Made by a program: the position numbers and the translations under genes. Positions 38,164-47,732 of a stretch of DNA of 64,000 bases are shown piece by piece (position 1 is the stretch's first letter; every line of letters starts with the position of its first letter). The notes under the pieces are model-generated. The model worked only from the letters and a program-made list of their open reading frames with translations. It was not told the DNA's origin and searched no databases. Where the stretch lies: the NCBI RefSeq assembly GCF_000518785.1, contig NZ_JAEG01000002.1, forward strand, positions 372,001-436,000, read 5' to 3'. The stretch is from Paenirhizobium selenitireducens ATCC BAA-1503. Lineage in GTDB: Bacteria; Pseudomonadota; Alphaproteobacteria; Rhizobiales; Rhizobiaceae.

Positions 38164-39660
38164 ATGAACGATGCTGCGCGCAAGATAGCCCCAATCCAGC
38201 CGGCCGAACCCCACTACCGGGAAGCGCCGAACAATATCGAAGCCGAACAGGCGCTGCTGGGTGCGATCCTCGTCAACAACGACGCCTATTACCGCGTCTC
38301 CGACTTCCTCAAGCCGGATCACCTCTACGAGCCCCTGCACCGCAAGATCTTCGAGGTCGCTTCGGAAATCATTCGCATGGGCAAGACCGCCAACCCGGTC
38401 ACCATCAAGACCTTCCTGCCGTCCGACCAGAAGGTCGGCGATTTCACCGTTGCGCAATACCTCGCGCGCCTCGCGTCGGAAGCGGTCACCATCATCAATG
38501 CCGAGGACTATGGCCGGGCCATCTACGACCTCGCGCTCCGCCGCGCGCTGATCCAGATCGGCGAGGACGTCGTTAACATCGCCTATGATGCGCCGCTCGA
38601 CATGCCGCCGCAGGCGCAGATCGAGGACACCGAGCGCCGCCTCTTCGCGCTGGCCGAAAACGGCCGCTATGACGGCGGTTTCCAGTCGTTCAACGATGCG
38701 GTGGCCCAGGCGATCGACATGGCGGGGGCCGCCTTCGAACGCGACGGTCACCTGTCCGGCATCTCCACCGGCATCATGTCGCTCGACGGCAAGATGGGCG
38801 GCCTGCAGCGTTCCGACTTGATCGTGCTTGCGGGACGTCCCGGCATGGGCAAAACCTCGCTCGCCACCAATATCGCCTACAACATCGCGGCGGCCTACGA
38901 GCCGGAGATCATGCCGGACGGCTCGTTCAAGGCGAAGAACGGCGGCGTCGTCGGCTTCTATTCGCTGGAAATGTCGTCCGAACAGCTCGCCACCCGTATC
39001 ATTTCCGAACAGACGGAAGTCTCGTCGTCGAAGATCCGCCGCGGCGACATCACCGAGGCCGATTTCGAGAAGCTGGTCGCCTGCAGCCAGATGATGCAGA
39101 AGGTGCCGCTGTTCATCGACCAGACCGGTGGTATTTCCATCGCCCAGCTCTCCGCCCGTGCCCGTCGCCTCAAGCGCCAGCGCGGCCTCGACTGCCTGGT
39201 GGTCGACTATATCCAGCTGATGACCGGCACCGGCAAGGCGGGCGAAAACCGCGTGCAGGAAATCACCCAGATCACCACGGGCCTGAAGGCGCTCGGCAAG
39301 GAACTGAACGTGCCGATCATCGCGCTGTCGCAGCTGTCGCGCGGCGTCGAAAGCCGAGACGACAAGCGCCCGCAGCTGTCCGACCTTCGCGAATCCGGCT
39401 CGATCGAGCAGGACGCCGACGTCGTGCTCTTCGTGTTCCGCGAGGAATACTATGTGAAGAATGCCGAGCCGCGCGATCTCGCCGATCCGAAATATCCGGA
39501 ATGGGAAGCGCTGATGGACAAGGTCAAGGGTACGGCCGACGTCATCATCGCCAAGCAGCGCCACGGACCGACCGGCACCGTCAAGCTCGCCTTCCAGTCG
39601 GAGTTCACCCGCTTCGCCGACCTCGCCGATCCGAGCTTCGTCGAATACCAGGAGCCGTGA
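38164..39660 (+). CDS. dnaB: Replicative DNA helicase
   Basis: A 498-residue hexameric helicase that unwinds the replication fork. The N-terminal domain starts at REAPNNIEAEQALLGAIL. The RecA-like domain has Walker A AGRPGMGKTS (~222-231), Walker B CLVVDYIQLM and the arginine-finger region. A short insert (EPEIMPDGSFKAKNGG) in the ATPase domain is usual in this lineage. No intein is present. It ends six bases from the convergent azlD. Confidence 0.97.
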   Translation: MNDAARKIAPIQPAEPHYREAPNNIEAEQALLGAILVNNDAYYRVSDFLKPDHLYEPLHRKIFEVASEIIRMGKTANPVTIKTFLPSDQKVGDFTVAQYLARLASEAVTIINAEDYGRAIYDLALRRALIQIGEDVVNIAYDAPLDMPPQAQIEDTERRLFALAENGRYDGGFQSFNDAVAQAIDMAGAAFERDGHLSGISTGIMSLDGKMGGLQRSDLIVLAGRPGMGKTSLATNIAYNIAAAYEPEIMPDGSFKAKNGGVVGFYSLEMSSEQLATRIISEQTEVSSSKIRRGDITEADFEKLVACSQMMQKVPLFIDQTGGISIAQLSARARRLKRQRGLDCLVVDYIQLMTGTGKAGENRVQEITQITTGLKALGKELNVPIIALSQLSRGVESRDDKRPQLSDLRESGSIEQDADVVLFVFREEYYVKNAEPRDLADPKYPEWEALMDKVKGTADVIIAKQRHGPTGTVKLAFQSEFTRFADLADPSFVEYQEP

Positions 39661-39666
39661 GGCACC

Positions 39667-39969
39667 TCAAAGACCGGCCAGGCGCATCAGCGCGACGGTC
39701 GCCACCCCCGCTGTGGCGGCCGCAAGCATCGGCAGCCGGAGGGCGGCAAGGGCCGTGACGGCACAGGCCAGGCTCTCGGCGGGGCCGGTCGCAAGCGCCG
39801 TCGGCGTGACGACGGCCACCATCACCGCGGGCGGAATGGCGTCCAGCATGCGCCGCGCGCGGGGCGTCAGCGTCGCGAACTTCAGCACGACCAGCCCGGC
39901 CAGCCGGGTCATCATCGTGGCGCCGGCCATGGCGAGGATGGCCGCGAGCGTCGCAAGATCGAGACTCAT
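39667..39969 (-). CDS. azlD: AzlD-like branched-chain amino acid exporter small subunit
   Basis: A 100-residue membrane protein with about four helices (LATLAAILAMAGATMM and later AIPPAVMVAVVTPTALA). It matches AzlD, which with AzlC forms an exporter of branched-chain amino acids and their analogues such as azaleucine. Its start overlaps the azlC stop by four bases (ATGA), a strong sign of a coupled pair. It is convergent with dnaB. Confidence 0.88.
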   Translation of the reverse strand: MSLDLATLAAILAMAGATMMTRLAGLVVLKFATLTPRARRMLDAIPPAVMVAVVTPTALATGPAESLACAVTALAALRLPMLAAATAGVATVALMRLAGL

Positions 39970-40670
39970 CGAACGTCTCCCTCCGGATTTCGGCTGAAGG
40001 CTGCCGCCAGCAGGCCGCCGGCCGCACCGGCCGCGATGTACCAGACGCCGGGTACGAGATGATGGACGGCAAGCGCGCTCAGCGCACTGGCGACCAGCAC
40101 GATGCCGGTCTCCCTGCCCTTCCAGAAGCCGGTCACCAGCACGATGAAGACGGCAGGGAAGGCAAAGTCGAGGCCGATGACCGCCGGATCTCCGACGAAA
40201 CGGCCAAGCAGGCCGCCGAGGACGCTGGCCAGAACCCAGGCGATGTAGAAAATCCCGACCACGCCGGCGTACCAGGCCGGCGTCAGACGCGCCTCGCGGG
40301 CCCGGAATTCCGACATCGCCCATATCTCGTCGGCCAGGAAGAGCAGCGAGACGCCCTTCTGCATGCCACTGAAGGCCCCCATCTTGCCGGCGATCGAGGC
40401 TCCCATCAGCACATGGCGCACATTGACCAGAAGCGCAGCAAAGCCGACGGCCGTCCAGCTCGCCGGATGGGTCCAGATGTCCATGGCGACGAACTGCGAA
40501 CCGCCGGCGAAGACGAGCGCGCTCATCAGGGCAATTTCGGGCGTCGACAGCCCCTTGGTCGCGGCGACCGCGCCGAACACCATGCCGACCGGCAGGACGG
40601 CAATGATGAGCGGCGCCATGCGCCGCAGCCCCTGGAGAAATTCCTGCGCGGATGAGTGTTCTGTCGGCAT
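39966..40670 (-). CDS. azlC: AzlC family amino acid exporter large subunit
   Basis: A 234-residue membrane protein. Family segments are clear: APLIIAVLPVGMVFGAVAA, SALVFAGGSQFVAMD, LLVNVRHVLMGASIA and DEIWAMSEF. It works with AzlD to export branched-chain amino acids. The upstream AraC-type gene on the same strand, 71 bases away, probably controls the pair. Substrate identity is inferred from the family. Confidence 0.92.
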   Translation of the reverse strand: MPTEHSSAQEFLQGLRRMAPLIIAVLPVGMVFGAVAATKGLSTPEIALMSALVFAGGSQFVAMDIWTHPASWTAVGFAALLVNVRHVLMGASIAGKMGAFSGMQKGVSLLFLADEIWAMSEFRAREARLTPAWYAGVVGIFYIAWVLASVLGGLLGRFVGDPAVIGLDFAFPAVFIVLVTGFWKGRETGIVLVASALSALAVHHLVPGVWYIAAGAAGGLLAAAFSRNPEGDVR

Positions 40671-40741
40671 TCCACTTTCCCATCAAAACCTTTGACGCGC
40701 CTTCTAGGGGCGACGGCCGTGCCGGTCTTGAACGAAAGTGA

Positions 40742-41599
40742 TCAGGCTTTGCGAAACTGGCCGGGCGTGACGCCGACGCGCGCCTTGAAGTGGCGGGTGA
40801 AATGCGCCTGGTCGGCAAAGCCGCAGGCGAAGGCGACGTCGGCCGGGCTTCGGCCGAGGCAAAGCAGTGCCCGCGCCCGACGGATGCGGATGTCGGTCAG
40901 GAAGGCGTGCGGGGTGATGTGGAATTCCTTGCGGAAGGCGCGGATCAGATGGGCGCGCGACAGACCGGCGATGCCCGCTAATTCCTCCAGGCCGATATCC
41001 GTCGCGAAGTGCTCGGTGAGATAGTCGCGGGCGCGCCAGACGGCGGTGCGCTCGCGCGTCTCGATCGGCGCGCGCTGCTCGCTTCCGTGACGCAGGAAAA
41101 GCGCCGCGAGCACGCTGTACATGCTCTCCTCCGCTTCGAGGGCACCGACATTCTCCTCGAGCGCCCGGTGGGCGCGGTGAAAAACCCTTGCCAGTTCGGC
41201 GTCCTGCGGCAGTTCGCGCGCGAAGCTCGGCGTCGAGCGACATGCCTTGCCGGTCACTTCCTCCAGCACGTCGCGAAACAGCGCCTCGCTCGGATAGATC
41301 ATCCGATAGCGATAGCCGCCCGGGCCGGGCGCTCCGTCATGCACGACCTCCGGGTTGATCAGGTAGAGGCAGCCGGGGCCCGTCTCCTCGCGGGCGCCGC
41401 GGATGCGGGCGATCTGGCTGCCGCTCTCGATCGCGCCAATGGAGAAGGTGTCATGGGCATGCGGCGCATAGGCATGGGTCTGGAAGGTGGCGCTCAGACA
41501 TTCCATGCCGCCGAACCGCCCGTCGCGCCAGAAGCTGGTGCGTTCGGTCGGCGTCAGCGGCATGTCGTCCGCCGCATCCCTCTGCGAAACATTGTGCAT
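40742..41599 (-). CDS. AraC family transcriptional regulator
   Basis: A 285-residue regulator. The N-terminal half is a cupin-like ligand domain (HAYAPHAHDTFSIGAIESG). The C-terminal ~100 residues hold two helix-turn-helix units, with GLEELAGIAGLSRAHLIRAF and SPADVAFACGFADQAHFTRH, the standard AraC pattern. It lies directly upstream of azlCD on the same strand and is divergent from alr, so control of amino acid export is likely. The ligand is unknown, perhaps an amino acid. Confidence 0.9.
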   Translation of the reverse strand: MHNVSQRDAADDMPLTPTERTSFWRDGRFGGMECLSATFQTHAYAPHAHDTFSIGAIESGSQIARIRGAREETGPGCLYLINPEVVHDGAPGPGGYRYRMIYPSEALFRDVLEEVTGKACRSTPSFARELPQDAELARVFHRAHRALEENVGALEAEESMYSVLAALFLRHGSEQRAPIETRERTAVWRARDYLTEHFATDIGLEELAGIAGLSRAHLIRAFRKEFHITPHAFLTDIRIRRARALLCLGRSPADVAFACGFADQAHFTRHFKARVGVTPGQFRKA

Positions 41600-41692
41600 T
41601 GCAAAATTATACCCGCTCCGAGCATTCCAGTCTTGAAGAAAAGTGCTAGGGTCCGGCCAGTTCTTTCATGACACGTGGTTTCCGATTTCAAA

Positions 41693-42856
41693 ATGTCTGC
41701 CGCCTTCGATCTTACCGACGCCTCCGATGAATTCCTCGCCTCCCCGCTGCGGCTAACCATCGATCTTTCCGCCCTCGCGGACAATTGGCGGGACATGGCC
41801 CGGCGCTCCGGCACGGCGCGCACCGCGGCCGTGGTCAAGGCGGATGCCTATGGCCTCGGCATCGAGGATGTCGGCCAGACGCTCTACCATGCCGGCGCAC
41901 GCGATTTCTTCGTCGCAGTCCCGGCCGAAGGCGCGACGCTGCGCGCCTATGCGCCCGAGGCGCGGATCTTCGTTCTCTCCGGCATCTGGCCCGGAATGGA
42001 AGCCGTGTTCTTCGAGCATGATCTGGTGCCGGTCATCGCCTCGCAGGAACAGCTTGCCTTCTGGATGTCAGTCGTCGCCGAGCACGGCGATCACCCCTGC
42101 GCCCTGCATGTCGATACCGGCTTCAACCGCCTCGGCCTGCCGCTCGAAGATGCGCTGGCGCTCGCCGACGACGTGTCGCGTCCGGCCAGCCTGTCGCCGG
42201 TGCTGGTGCTCAGCCACCTTGCCTGCGGCGATGATCCGGCCTCGCCGATGAACCGCCGGCAACTGGAATCATTCCGCAGGGTTAGCGCCGCCTTCGAAGG
42301 CATCGATTCAAGCCTTTCAGCTTCCGCTGGAACTTTCCTCGGCGCCGAATACCACTTCGACCTGACCCGGCCCGGCATCGCGCTTTACGGCGGCGAGGCG
42401 GTCAATGGCGTGAAGAACCCGATGCGGCCGGTGGCGACCGCCGAGGCCCGCATCCTGCAGATCCGCGAAGCCAAGGCCGGAGAACCGGTGAGCTATGGCG
42501 GGACCTGCAGGCTTGCCCGCGACAGCCGGCTGGCCATCGTCTCGGCCGGTTATGCCGACGGCTATCTGCGTTCGCTGTCCGGCAGCGGCGTGCCGCTCCG
42601 CGACACCGGTATTGCCGGCGCATGTGGTTTCGTCGCCGGCCACAAGGTCCCGGTCGCCGGCCGCGTTACCATGGACCTGACGATCTTCGACGTAACCGAT
42701 GTTCCGCCGAACGCCATTTCCGCCGGTGACTATATCGAGCTGTTCGGTGCCAACATGCCGATCGACGAGGTCGCCCGCGCCGCCGGCACGATCGGCTACG
42801 AGCTGCTGACCGGGCTCGGCCTGCGCTACGAGCGGCGCTATATCGACGCGCTTTAA
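41693..42856 (+). CDS. alr: Alanine racemase
   Basis: A 387-residue pyridoxal-phosphate enzyme making D-alanine for peptidoglycan. The PLP Lys is in AAVVKADAYGLG, and the catalytic Tyr is in the region IVSAGYADGY; the C-terminal domain has VAGRVTMDLTIFDVTD and GTIGYELLTGLGLRYER. The start is uncertain: the ATG at 41693 or a GTG at 41675, neither with a strong ribosome site. It usually neighbours dnaB and radA in rhizobia; here azlCD and its regulator lie between dnaB and alr. Confidence 0.94.
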   Translation: MSAAFDLTDASDEFLASPLRLTIDLSALADNWRDMARRSGTARTAAVVKADAYGLGIEDVGQTLYHAGARDFFVAVPAEGATLRAYAPEARIFVLSGIWPGMEAVFFEHDLVPVIASQEQLAFWMSVVAEHGDHPCALHVDTGFNRLGLPLEDALALADDVSRPASLSPVLVLSHLACGDDPASPMNRRQLESFRRVSAAFEGIDSSLSASAGTFLGAEYHFDLTRPGIALYGGEAVNGVKNPMRPVATAEARILQIREAKAGEPVSYGGTCRLARDSRLAIVSAGYADGYLRSLSGSGVPLRDTGIAGACGFVAGHKVPVAGRVTMDLTIFDVTDVPPNAISAGDYIELFGANMPIDEVARAAGTIGYELLTGLGLRYERRYIDAL

Positions 42857-42957
42857 GGACTCGCGTGACCGGCTTGCGCATTCCCGCGATTTCTCCTAAC
42901 TGAGAGATCGATATTCACTTTTTGTTCCGCTGCGACGCGGACGCGGGAATCTCCAGC

Positions 42958-44361
42958 ATGGCGAAAGCGAAGACCCAATTCATCTGCCAGAACTGCGGCA
43001 CGGTGCATAACCGCTGGGCCGGCAAGTGCGACGGCTGCGGCGAGTGGAACACCATCGTCGAGGAAGACCCGATGGGCGGCATCGGCTCCGGCCCGGGCAA
43101 GACACCGAAGAAGGGCCGTCCGGTCACCCTCACCTCGCTGTCCGGCGAGATCGAGGAAGCGCCACGCATCCCGACCGGCATGGGCGAACTCGACCGGGCG
43201 ACCGGCGGCGGCTTCGTGCGCGGCTCGGCCGTTCTGATCGGCGGCGATCCGGGCATCGGCAAATCGACGCTTCTGATGCAGGCGGCCGCTGCCCTGTCGC
43301 GCAAGGGCCACCGCGTCATCTACGTCTCGGGCGAAGAGGCCGTGGCGCAGGTCCGACTTCGCGCCCAGCGTCTGCACGCCGCCGACACCGACGTGCTGCT
43401 CGCCGCCGAGACCAATGTCGAGGACATCCTCGCCACCATCTCCGAAGGAAAGCGGCCAGATCTCGTCATCATCGATTCGATCCAGACGCTGTGGAGCGAC
43501 ACGGCCGAATCCGCGCCGGGCACCGTCACCCAGGTCAGGACCGGCGTGCAGGCGATGATCCGCTTTGCCAAGCAGACCGGCGCCACCATGGTGCTCGTCG
43601 GCCACGTCACGAAAGACGGTCAGATCGCCGGCCCGCGTGTGGTCGAACACATGGTCGACGCCGTGCTCTATTTCGAGGGCGACCGTGGGCATCATTACCG
43701 TATCCTGCGCACCGTGAAGAACCGCTTCGGGCCGACGGACGAGATCGGTGTGTTCGAAATGTCGGACAAGGGCCTGCGCGAGGTCGCCAACCCGTCGGAA
43801 CTCTTCCTCGGCGAACGCAATGCCAAATCGCCCGGCGCCGCAGTCTTCGCCGGCATGGAGGGCACGCGTCCGGTTCTGGTCGAAGTGCAGGCCCTGGTCG
43901 CGCCGACGACGCTCGGCACGCCGCGCCGCGCCGTGGTCGGCTGGGACTCATCTCGGCTGGCCATGATCCTCGCCGTGCTTGAGGCGCATTGCGGCGTTCG
44001 GCTCGGACAGCACGACGTCTACTTGAATGTTGCCGGCGGATACCGCATCTCTGAGCCGGCGGCGGACATGGCGATCGCGTCTGCCCTTGTTTCGTCACTG
44101 GCCGGTCTTGCCCTTCCCGCCGATTGCGTCTATTTCGGCGAAGTCAGCCTGTCCGGCGCCGTCCGTCCGGTTGCGCATACGGCCCAGCGGCTGAAGGAAG
44201 CGGAAAAGCTCGGCTTCTCGTCCGCTGTACTGCCCGCGGCCTCGTCGGAGCTTCCGAAGGGAGCGGCGGGGAAGTGGAATGAAGTCGAGAGCCTGCCCGA
44301 TCTCGTGGCGCGGATTGCCGGTTCCCGGCTGAAGGCGCGTTCGGAAGAGGCCGGCGACTGA
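42958..44361 (+). CDS. radA: DNA repair protein RadA
   Basis: A 467-residue RecA-like protein that helps branch migration and processing of recombination intermediates. The N-terminal zinc finger uses Cys10, Cys13, Cys24 and Cys27. Walker A is GGDPGIGKST, the RadA-specific KNRFG occurs in TVKNRFGPTDE, and the C-terminal Lon-protease-like domain includes NVAGGYRISEPAADMA. The ATG at 42958 gives the family start MAKAKTQFICQNCG. It lies between alr and cvpA, the usual order. Confidence 0.96.
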   Translation: MAKAKTQFICQNCGTVHNRWAGKCDGCGEWNTIVEEDPMGGIGSGPGKTPKKGRPVTLTSLSGEIEEAPRIPTGMGELDRATGGGFVRGSAVLIGGDPGIGKSTLLMQAAAALSRKGHRVIYVSGEEAVAQVRLRAQRLHAADTDVLLAAETNVEDILATISEGKRPDLVIIDSIQTLWSDTAESAPGTVTQVRTGVQAMIRFAKQTGATMVLVGHVTKDGQIAGPRVVEHMVDAVLYFEGDRGHHYRILRTVKNRFGPTDEIGVFEMSDKGLREVANPSELFLGERNAKSPGAAVFAGMEGTRPVLVEVQALVAPTTLGTPRRAVVGWDSSRLAMILAVLEAHCGVRLGQHDVYLNVAGGYRISEPAADMAIASALVSSLAGLALPADCVYFGEVSLSGAVRPVAHTAQRLKEAEKLGFSSAVLPAASSELPKGAAGKWNEVESLPDLVARIAGSRLKARSEEAGD

Positions 44362-44448
44362 TCCAATCCGGCCCGGCCGGCTTAAGGCGGCAGCGGTCGC
44401 GATGGCAAACAAGCAGGCGTAGGCCGGCAAGTCTTGGAGTTGGTATTT

Positions 44449-45060
44449 ATGCCCATTACGATTTTTGACGGTATTGTCATCGGCGTCGTGCTGTTCTCGG
44501 CCGTGCTCGCCATGGTGCGCGGTTTCTCGCGCGAAGTCCTTTCGATCGCCAGTTGGGCCGGCGCGGTTGCCGCCGCCTACTATCTCTATCCCCTGCTGCT
44601 TCCCTATGTGAAGAACTACACCAGCGACGACCGTATCGCGATGGCCGGCTCGGCCGGCATCATCTTCCTGGTCGCGCTGATCGTCATCTCGTTCATCACC
44701 AGCCGCATCGCCGACTTCATCATCGACAGCCGCATCGGCGCGCTCGACCGCACGCTGGGCTTCCTGTTCGGCGCGGCGCGCGGCATCCTGCTGCTGGTCG
44801 TGGCCGTCGCCTTCTGGAACTGGCTGATCGACGTCAAGCATCGCCCGGACTGGGTCAACAATGCCAAGTCCAAGCCGTTCCTCGATACGCTGGTGCTGAA
44901 GCTTGAGGCGGTCCTGCCGGCCGACATCGAGCCGCAGATCCGCGCCCGCATCCTCGGCAAGGAAGAGCCCGCAGCAGACGCCCCGGCCGCGGATGCGCCG
45001 GCCGACCAGGCGCCCGCGGAACAGGCACCGGCCGAAGACGCACCGGCCGCCAACAACTGA
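44449..45060 (+). CDS. cvpA: CvpA family membrane protein
   Basis: A 203-residue inner-membrane protein with four helices, from an ATG behind TTGGAG (five codons inside the longest frame). PITIFDGIVIGVVLFSAVLAM and RGFSREVLSIASWAGA are the family signature. CvpA is needed for colicin V production in E. coli and for envelope stress tolerance in several bacteria. A low-complexity Ala/Pro/Glu/Asp tail of ~30 residues ends the protein. Placement just before purF matches E. coli. Confidence 0.92.
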   Translation: MPITIFDGIVIGVVLFSAVLAMVRGFSREVLSIASWAGAVAAAYYLYPLLLPYVKNYTSDDRIAMAGSAGIIFLVALIVISFITSRIADFIIDSRIGALDRTLGFLFGAARGILLLVVAVAFWNWLIDVKHRPDWVNNAKSKPFLDTLVLKLEAVLPADIEPQIRARILGKEEPAADAPAADAPADQAPAEQAPAEDAPAANN

Positions 45061-45105
45061 CCAGGCTGCGGCCTTCGGCCGCGCCCTTGAAATCCACAAG
45101 CGGAC

Positions 45106-45132
45106 GCCGCCGGATCAGGACAGACCGGCGGC
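45106..45132 (+). terminator. Hairpin in the cvpA-purF gap
   Basis: GCCGCCGG at 45106-45113 pairs with CCGGCGGC at 45125-45132 across an 11-base loop; a smaller hairpin GCGGCC-TTC-GGCCGC lies at 45068-45082. No U run follows, so this may be an attenuator, message-end structure or chance GC-rich pairing. Confidence 0.35.
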
Positions 45133-45187
45133 TTCCGTGTTAAAGCCGTCCCGGCACATCTGTCCGATCGAGCAAAGGCCTGCTTCC

Positions 45188-46678
45188 ATGTCTCAGTCAG
45201 CTTTTTCCGGTTCCGAATGGAGTCTCGAAGACGACACGCTCCATGAAGAATGCGGGGTGTTCGGCATTCTGGGCCACACCGACGCGGCGACCCTGACCGC
45301 ACTCGGCCTGCATGCCCTGCAGCATCGCGGCCAGGAAGCGGCGGGCATCGTCTCCTTCGACGGGCGGCAGTTCCACACCGAAAAGCACATGGGCCTGGTC
45401 GGCGACCACTATACCAATCCGGCGACGCTGGCGAAGCTGCCGGGTTCGGCCGCCATCGGCCACACCCGCTATTCGACCACCGGCGAAGTGGCGCTGCGCA
45501 ACGTGCAGCCGCTGTTTGCCGAACTGGAAGAAGGCGGCATCGCGATTGCCCATAACGGCAACTTCACCAACGGCCTGACGCTTCGCCGGCAGATCATCGC
45601 CACGGGAGCCATCTGTCAGTCGACCTCGGACACCGAAGTGGTGCTGCACCTCATCGCCCGGTCGCGTCATTCGTCGACCGCCGACCGCTTCATCGACGCC
45701 ATCCGCCAGATGGAAGGCGGCTATTCGATGCTGGCGATGACCCGCACCAAGCTGATTGCCGCCCGCGACCCGATCGGCATCCGCCCGCTGGTCATGGGCG
45801 ATCTGGACGGCAAGCCGATCTTCTGCTCGGAAACCTGCGCGCTGGACATCATCGGCGCCAAGTTCGTCCGCGACGTGGAAAACGGCGAAGTCATCATCTG
45901 CGAGATCCAGCCGGACGGTTCGATCACCATCGACGCCCGCAAGCCGGCCAAGCCGCAGCCGGAGCGGCTCTGCCTGTTCGAATATGTTTACTTCGCCCGT
46001 CCCGACAGCGTCGTCGGCGGCCGCAACGTCTACCAGACCCGCAAGGCCATGGGTCTCAATCTGGCGACCGAAGCCCCGTGCGACGGCGACGTGGTGGTGC
46101 CCGTTCCCGACGGCGGCACGCCGGCAGCGCTCGGCTATGCCCAGGCGAGCGGCATTCCCTTCGAATACGGCATCATCCGCAACCACTATGTCGGCCGCAC
46201 CTTCATCGAGCCGACCCAGCAGATCCGCGCCTTCGGCGTCAAGCTCAAGCATTCCGCCAACCGGGCGATGATCGAAGGCAAGCGCGTCGTGCTGGTCGAC
46301 GATTCGATCGTGCGCGGGACCACCTCGCTGAAGATCGTGCAGATGATCCGCGATGCCGGCGCCAAGGAAGTGCATATCCGCGTCGCCTCGCCGATGATCT
46401 TCCATCCCGACTTCTACGGCATCGACACGCCGGACGCCGACAAGCTGCTGGCCAACCAGTATGCCGGACCGGAAGCGATGGCGAAGTATATCGGCGCCGA
46501 TTCGCTCGCCTTCCTGTCGATCGACGGACTGTACCGCGCCGTGGGCGGCAAGCCGCGCGACAACGCCGCGCCGCAGTTCACCGACCACTATTTCACCGGC
46601 GACTACCCGACCCGCCTGCTCGACAAGGAAGGCGAGAAGATGGGCCGCAAGGTCTCCATGCTGGCCACCAACGGCTGA
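45188..46678 (+). CDS. purF: Amidophosphoribosyltransferase
   Basis: A 496-residue enzyme that makes phosphoribosylamine from PRPP and glutamine, the first step of purine synthesis. The ATG at 45188 gives a 21-residue leader before Cys22 (EECGVFGI), the glutaminase nucleophile, so the leader must be removed. HRGQEAAGI and HNGNFTNG belong to the glutaminase domain; VVLVDDSIVRGTTS is the PRPP loop. The SDR gene follows 18 bases later and may share the transcript. Confidence 0.97.
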   Translation: MSQSAFSGSEWSLEDDTLHEECGVFGILGHTDAATLTALGLHALQHRGQEAAGIVSFDGRQFHTEKHMGLVGDHYTNPATLAKLPGSAAIGHTRYSTTGEVALRNVQPLFAELEEGGIAIAHNGNFTNGLTLRRQIIATGAICQSTSDTEVVLHLIARSRHSSTADRFIDAIRQMEGGYSMLAMTRTKLIAARDPIGIRPLVMGDLDGKPIFCSETCALDIIGAKFVRDVENGEVIICEIQPDGSITIDARKPAKPQPERLCLFEYVYFARPDSVVGGRNVYQTRKAMGLNLATEAPCDGDVVVPVPDGGTPAALGYAQASGIPFEYGIIRNHYVGRTFIEPTQQIRAFGVKLKHSANRAMIEGKRVVLVDDSIVRGTTSLKIVQMIRDAGAKEVHIRVASPMIFHPDFYGIDTPDADKLLANQYAGPEAMAKYIGADSLAFLSIDGLYRAVGGKPRDNAAPQFTDHYFTGDYPTRLLDKEGEKMGRKVSMLATNG

Positions 46679-46696
46679 GCTCCAAGGACAGACACC

Positions 46697-47437
46697 ATGA
46701 CAGTTGACTTGAAGGGCCGTATCGCGCTCGTCACCGGCGCCTCACGCGGCATCGGCTTTTTCACCGCCCTCGAGCTCGCCAAGGCGGGCGCCCATGTGAT
46801 CGCCTGCGCCCGCACGGTCGGCGGCCTGGAAGAACTGGACGATGCAATCAAGGCCGTCGGCGGCAGCGCCACCCTCGTTCCCTTCGACCTTGCCGACATG
46901 AACGCGATCGACGCGCTGGGCGGCTCGATCAACGAGCGCTGGGGCAAGCTCGACATTCTCGTTGCCAATGCCGGCATGCTCGGCGTCATCTCGCCGATCG
47001 GCCATATCGAGGCCAAGGTGTTCGAGAAGGTGATGACCATCAACGTCACCGCCACCTGGCGGCTGATCCGCTCGGTCGAGCCGCTGCTCGTCAAGTCCGA
47101 CCAGGGCCGCGCGCTGATCCTGTCCTCGGCCGCCGCCCACAAGTGCCGGCCGTTCTGGGGCGTCTACTCCGCCTCCAAGGCCGCCGTCGAGGCGCTGGCC
47201 CGCACCTGGGCCGGCGAAACCCAGCGCCTGCCGCTGCGCATCGTGTCGATCGACCCGGGCGCGACCCGCACCGCCATGCGCGCGCAGGCCGTGCCGGGCG
47301 AGGACCCGAGCACCGTTCCGCACCCTTCCGAAGTCGCCGCCCGGCTCCTGCCGCTCTGCGGCCCCGACCTCACGGAAACCGGCAAGCTGTTCGTCGTGCG
47401 CGAGAACAAGCTGGTCGACTACCGGATGCCGGAGTGA
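46697..47437 (+). CDS. Short-chain dehydrogenase/reductase
   Basis: A 246-residue classical SDR. The cofactor motif TGASRGIGFF is at ~14-23, NAGM follows at ~93, and the catalytic Tyr and Lys are in YSASKAA with Ser in LSSAAAH. The ATG has AAGGACAG upstream. An SDR gene directly after purF is common in rhizobia. The substrate is not known; oxidoreductase activity with NAD(P) is the limit of what the sequence supports. Confidence 0.9.
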   Translation: MTVDLKGRIALVTGASRGIGFFTALELAKAGAHVIACARTVGGLEELDDAIKAVGGSATLVPFDLADMNAIDALGGSINERWGKLDILVANAGMLGVISPIGHIEAKVFEKVMTINVTATWRLIRSVEPLLVKSDQGRALILSSAAAHKCRPFWGVYSASKAAVEALARTWAGETQRLPLRIVSIDPGATRTAMRAQAVPGEDPSTVPHPSEVAARLLPLCGPDLTETGKLFVVRENKLVDYRMPE

Positions 47438-47502
47438 GGCACCACCTCTGGTAGTCAGCCTCGATCTCCGCTATGTTTGACTTCTCTGGTTGGAGCGACG
47501 AG

Positions 47503-47730
47503 ATGACGAAAGCAAAGGCACAACATGTGGTACCCCGCTCGGGCAGGTGGGGCGTACTGACCTCTGGCTCGTCCCGGGCGAGTAGCGTTCACGAGACACA
47601 GGCTGAGGCCATAGAGACTGCGCGGCAAATCGCGAAGTCCCACAAAACAGAGCTCTATATTCACGGCAAAGATGGCCGAATCCGTGAACGCAATACCTAT
47701 GGCAGCGACCCCTTGCCGACGAAGGGTTGA
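47503..47730 (+). CDS. DUF2188 small protein
   Basis: A 75-residue protein; the ATG at 47503 follows GGAG, and an earlier in-frame ATG at 47473 adds only ten unmatched residues. It matches DUF2188: HVVPRSGRWGVLTSG, then HETQAEAIETARQIA, and the tail ELYIHGKDGRIRERNTYGSDPLP. Such proteins are small, soluble, likely alpha-beta, and of unknown function. The next gene begins two bases after its stop, so the two form a cassette. Codon use is less GC-rich than in purF and the SDR. Confidence 0.8.
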   Translation: MTKAKAQHVVPRSGRWGVLTSGSSRASSVHETQAEAIETARQIAKSHKTELYIHGKDGRIRERNTYGSDPLPTKG

Positions 47731-47732
47731 AA

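Noticed and set aside
37845-38183. 112-codon minus-strand frame upstream of dnaB
   Set aside because: It runs through the rplI terminator and into dnaB, and the translation is Arg-rich with no family pattern.
45197-46588. 463-codon open frame on the minus strand over purF
   Set aside because: Antisense shadow; purF on the plus strand has full catalytic motifs and a normal start.
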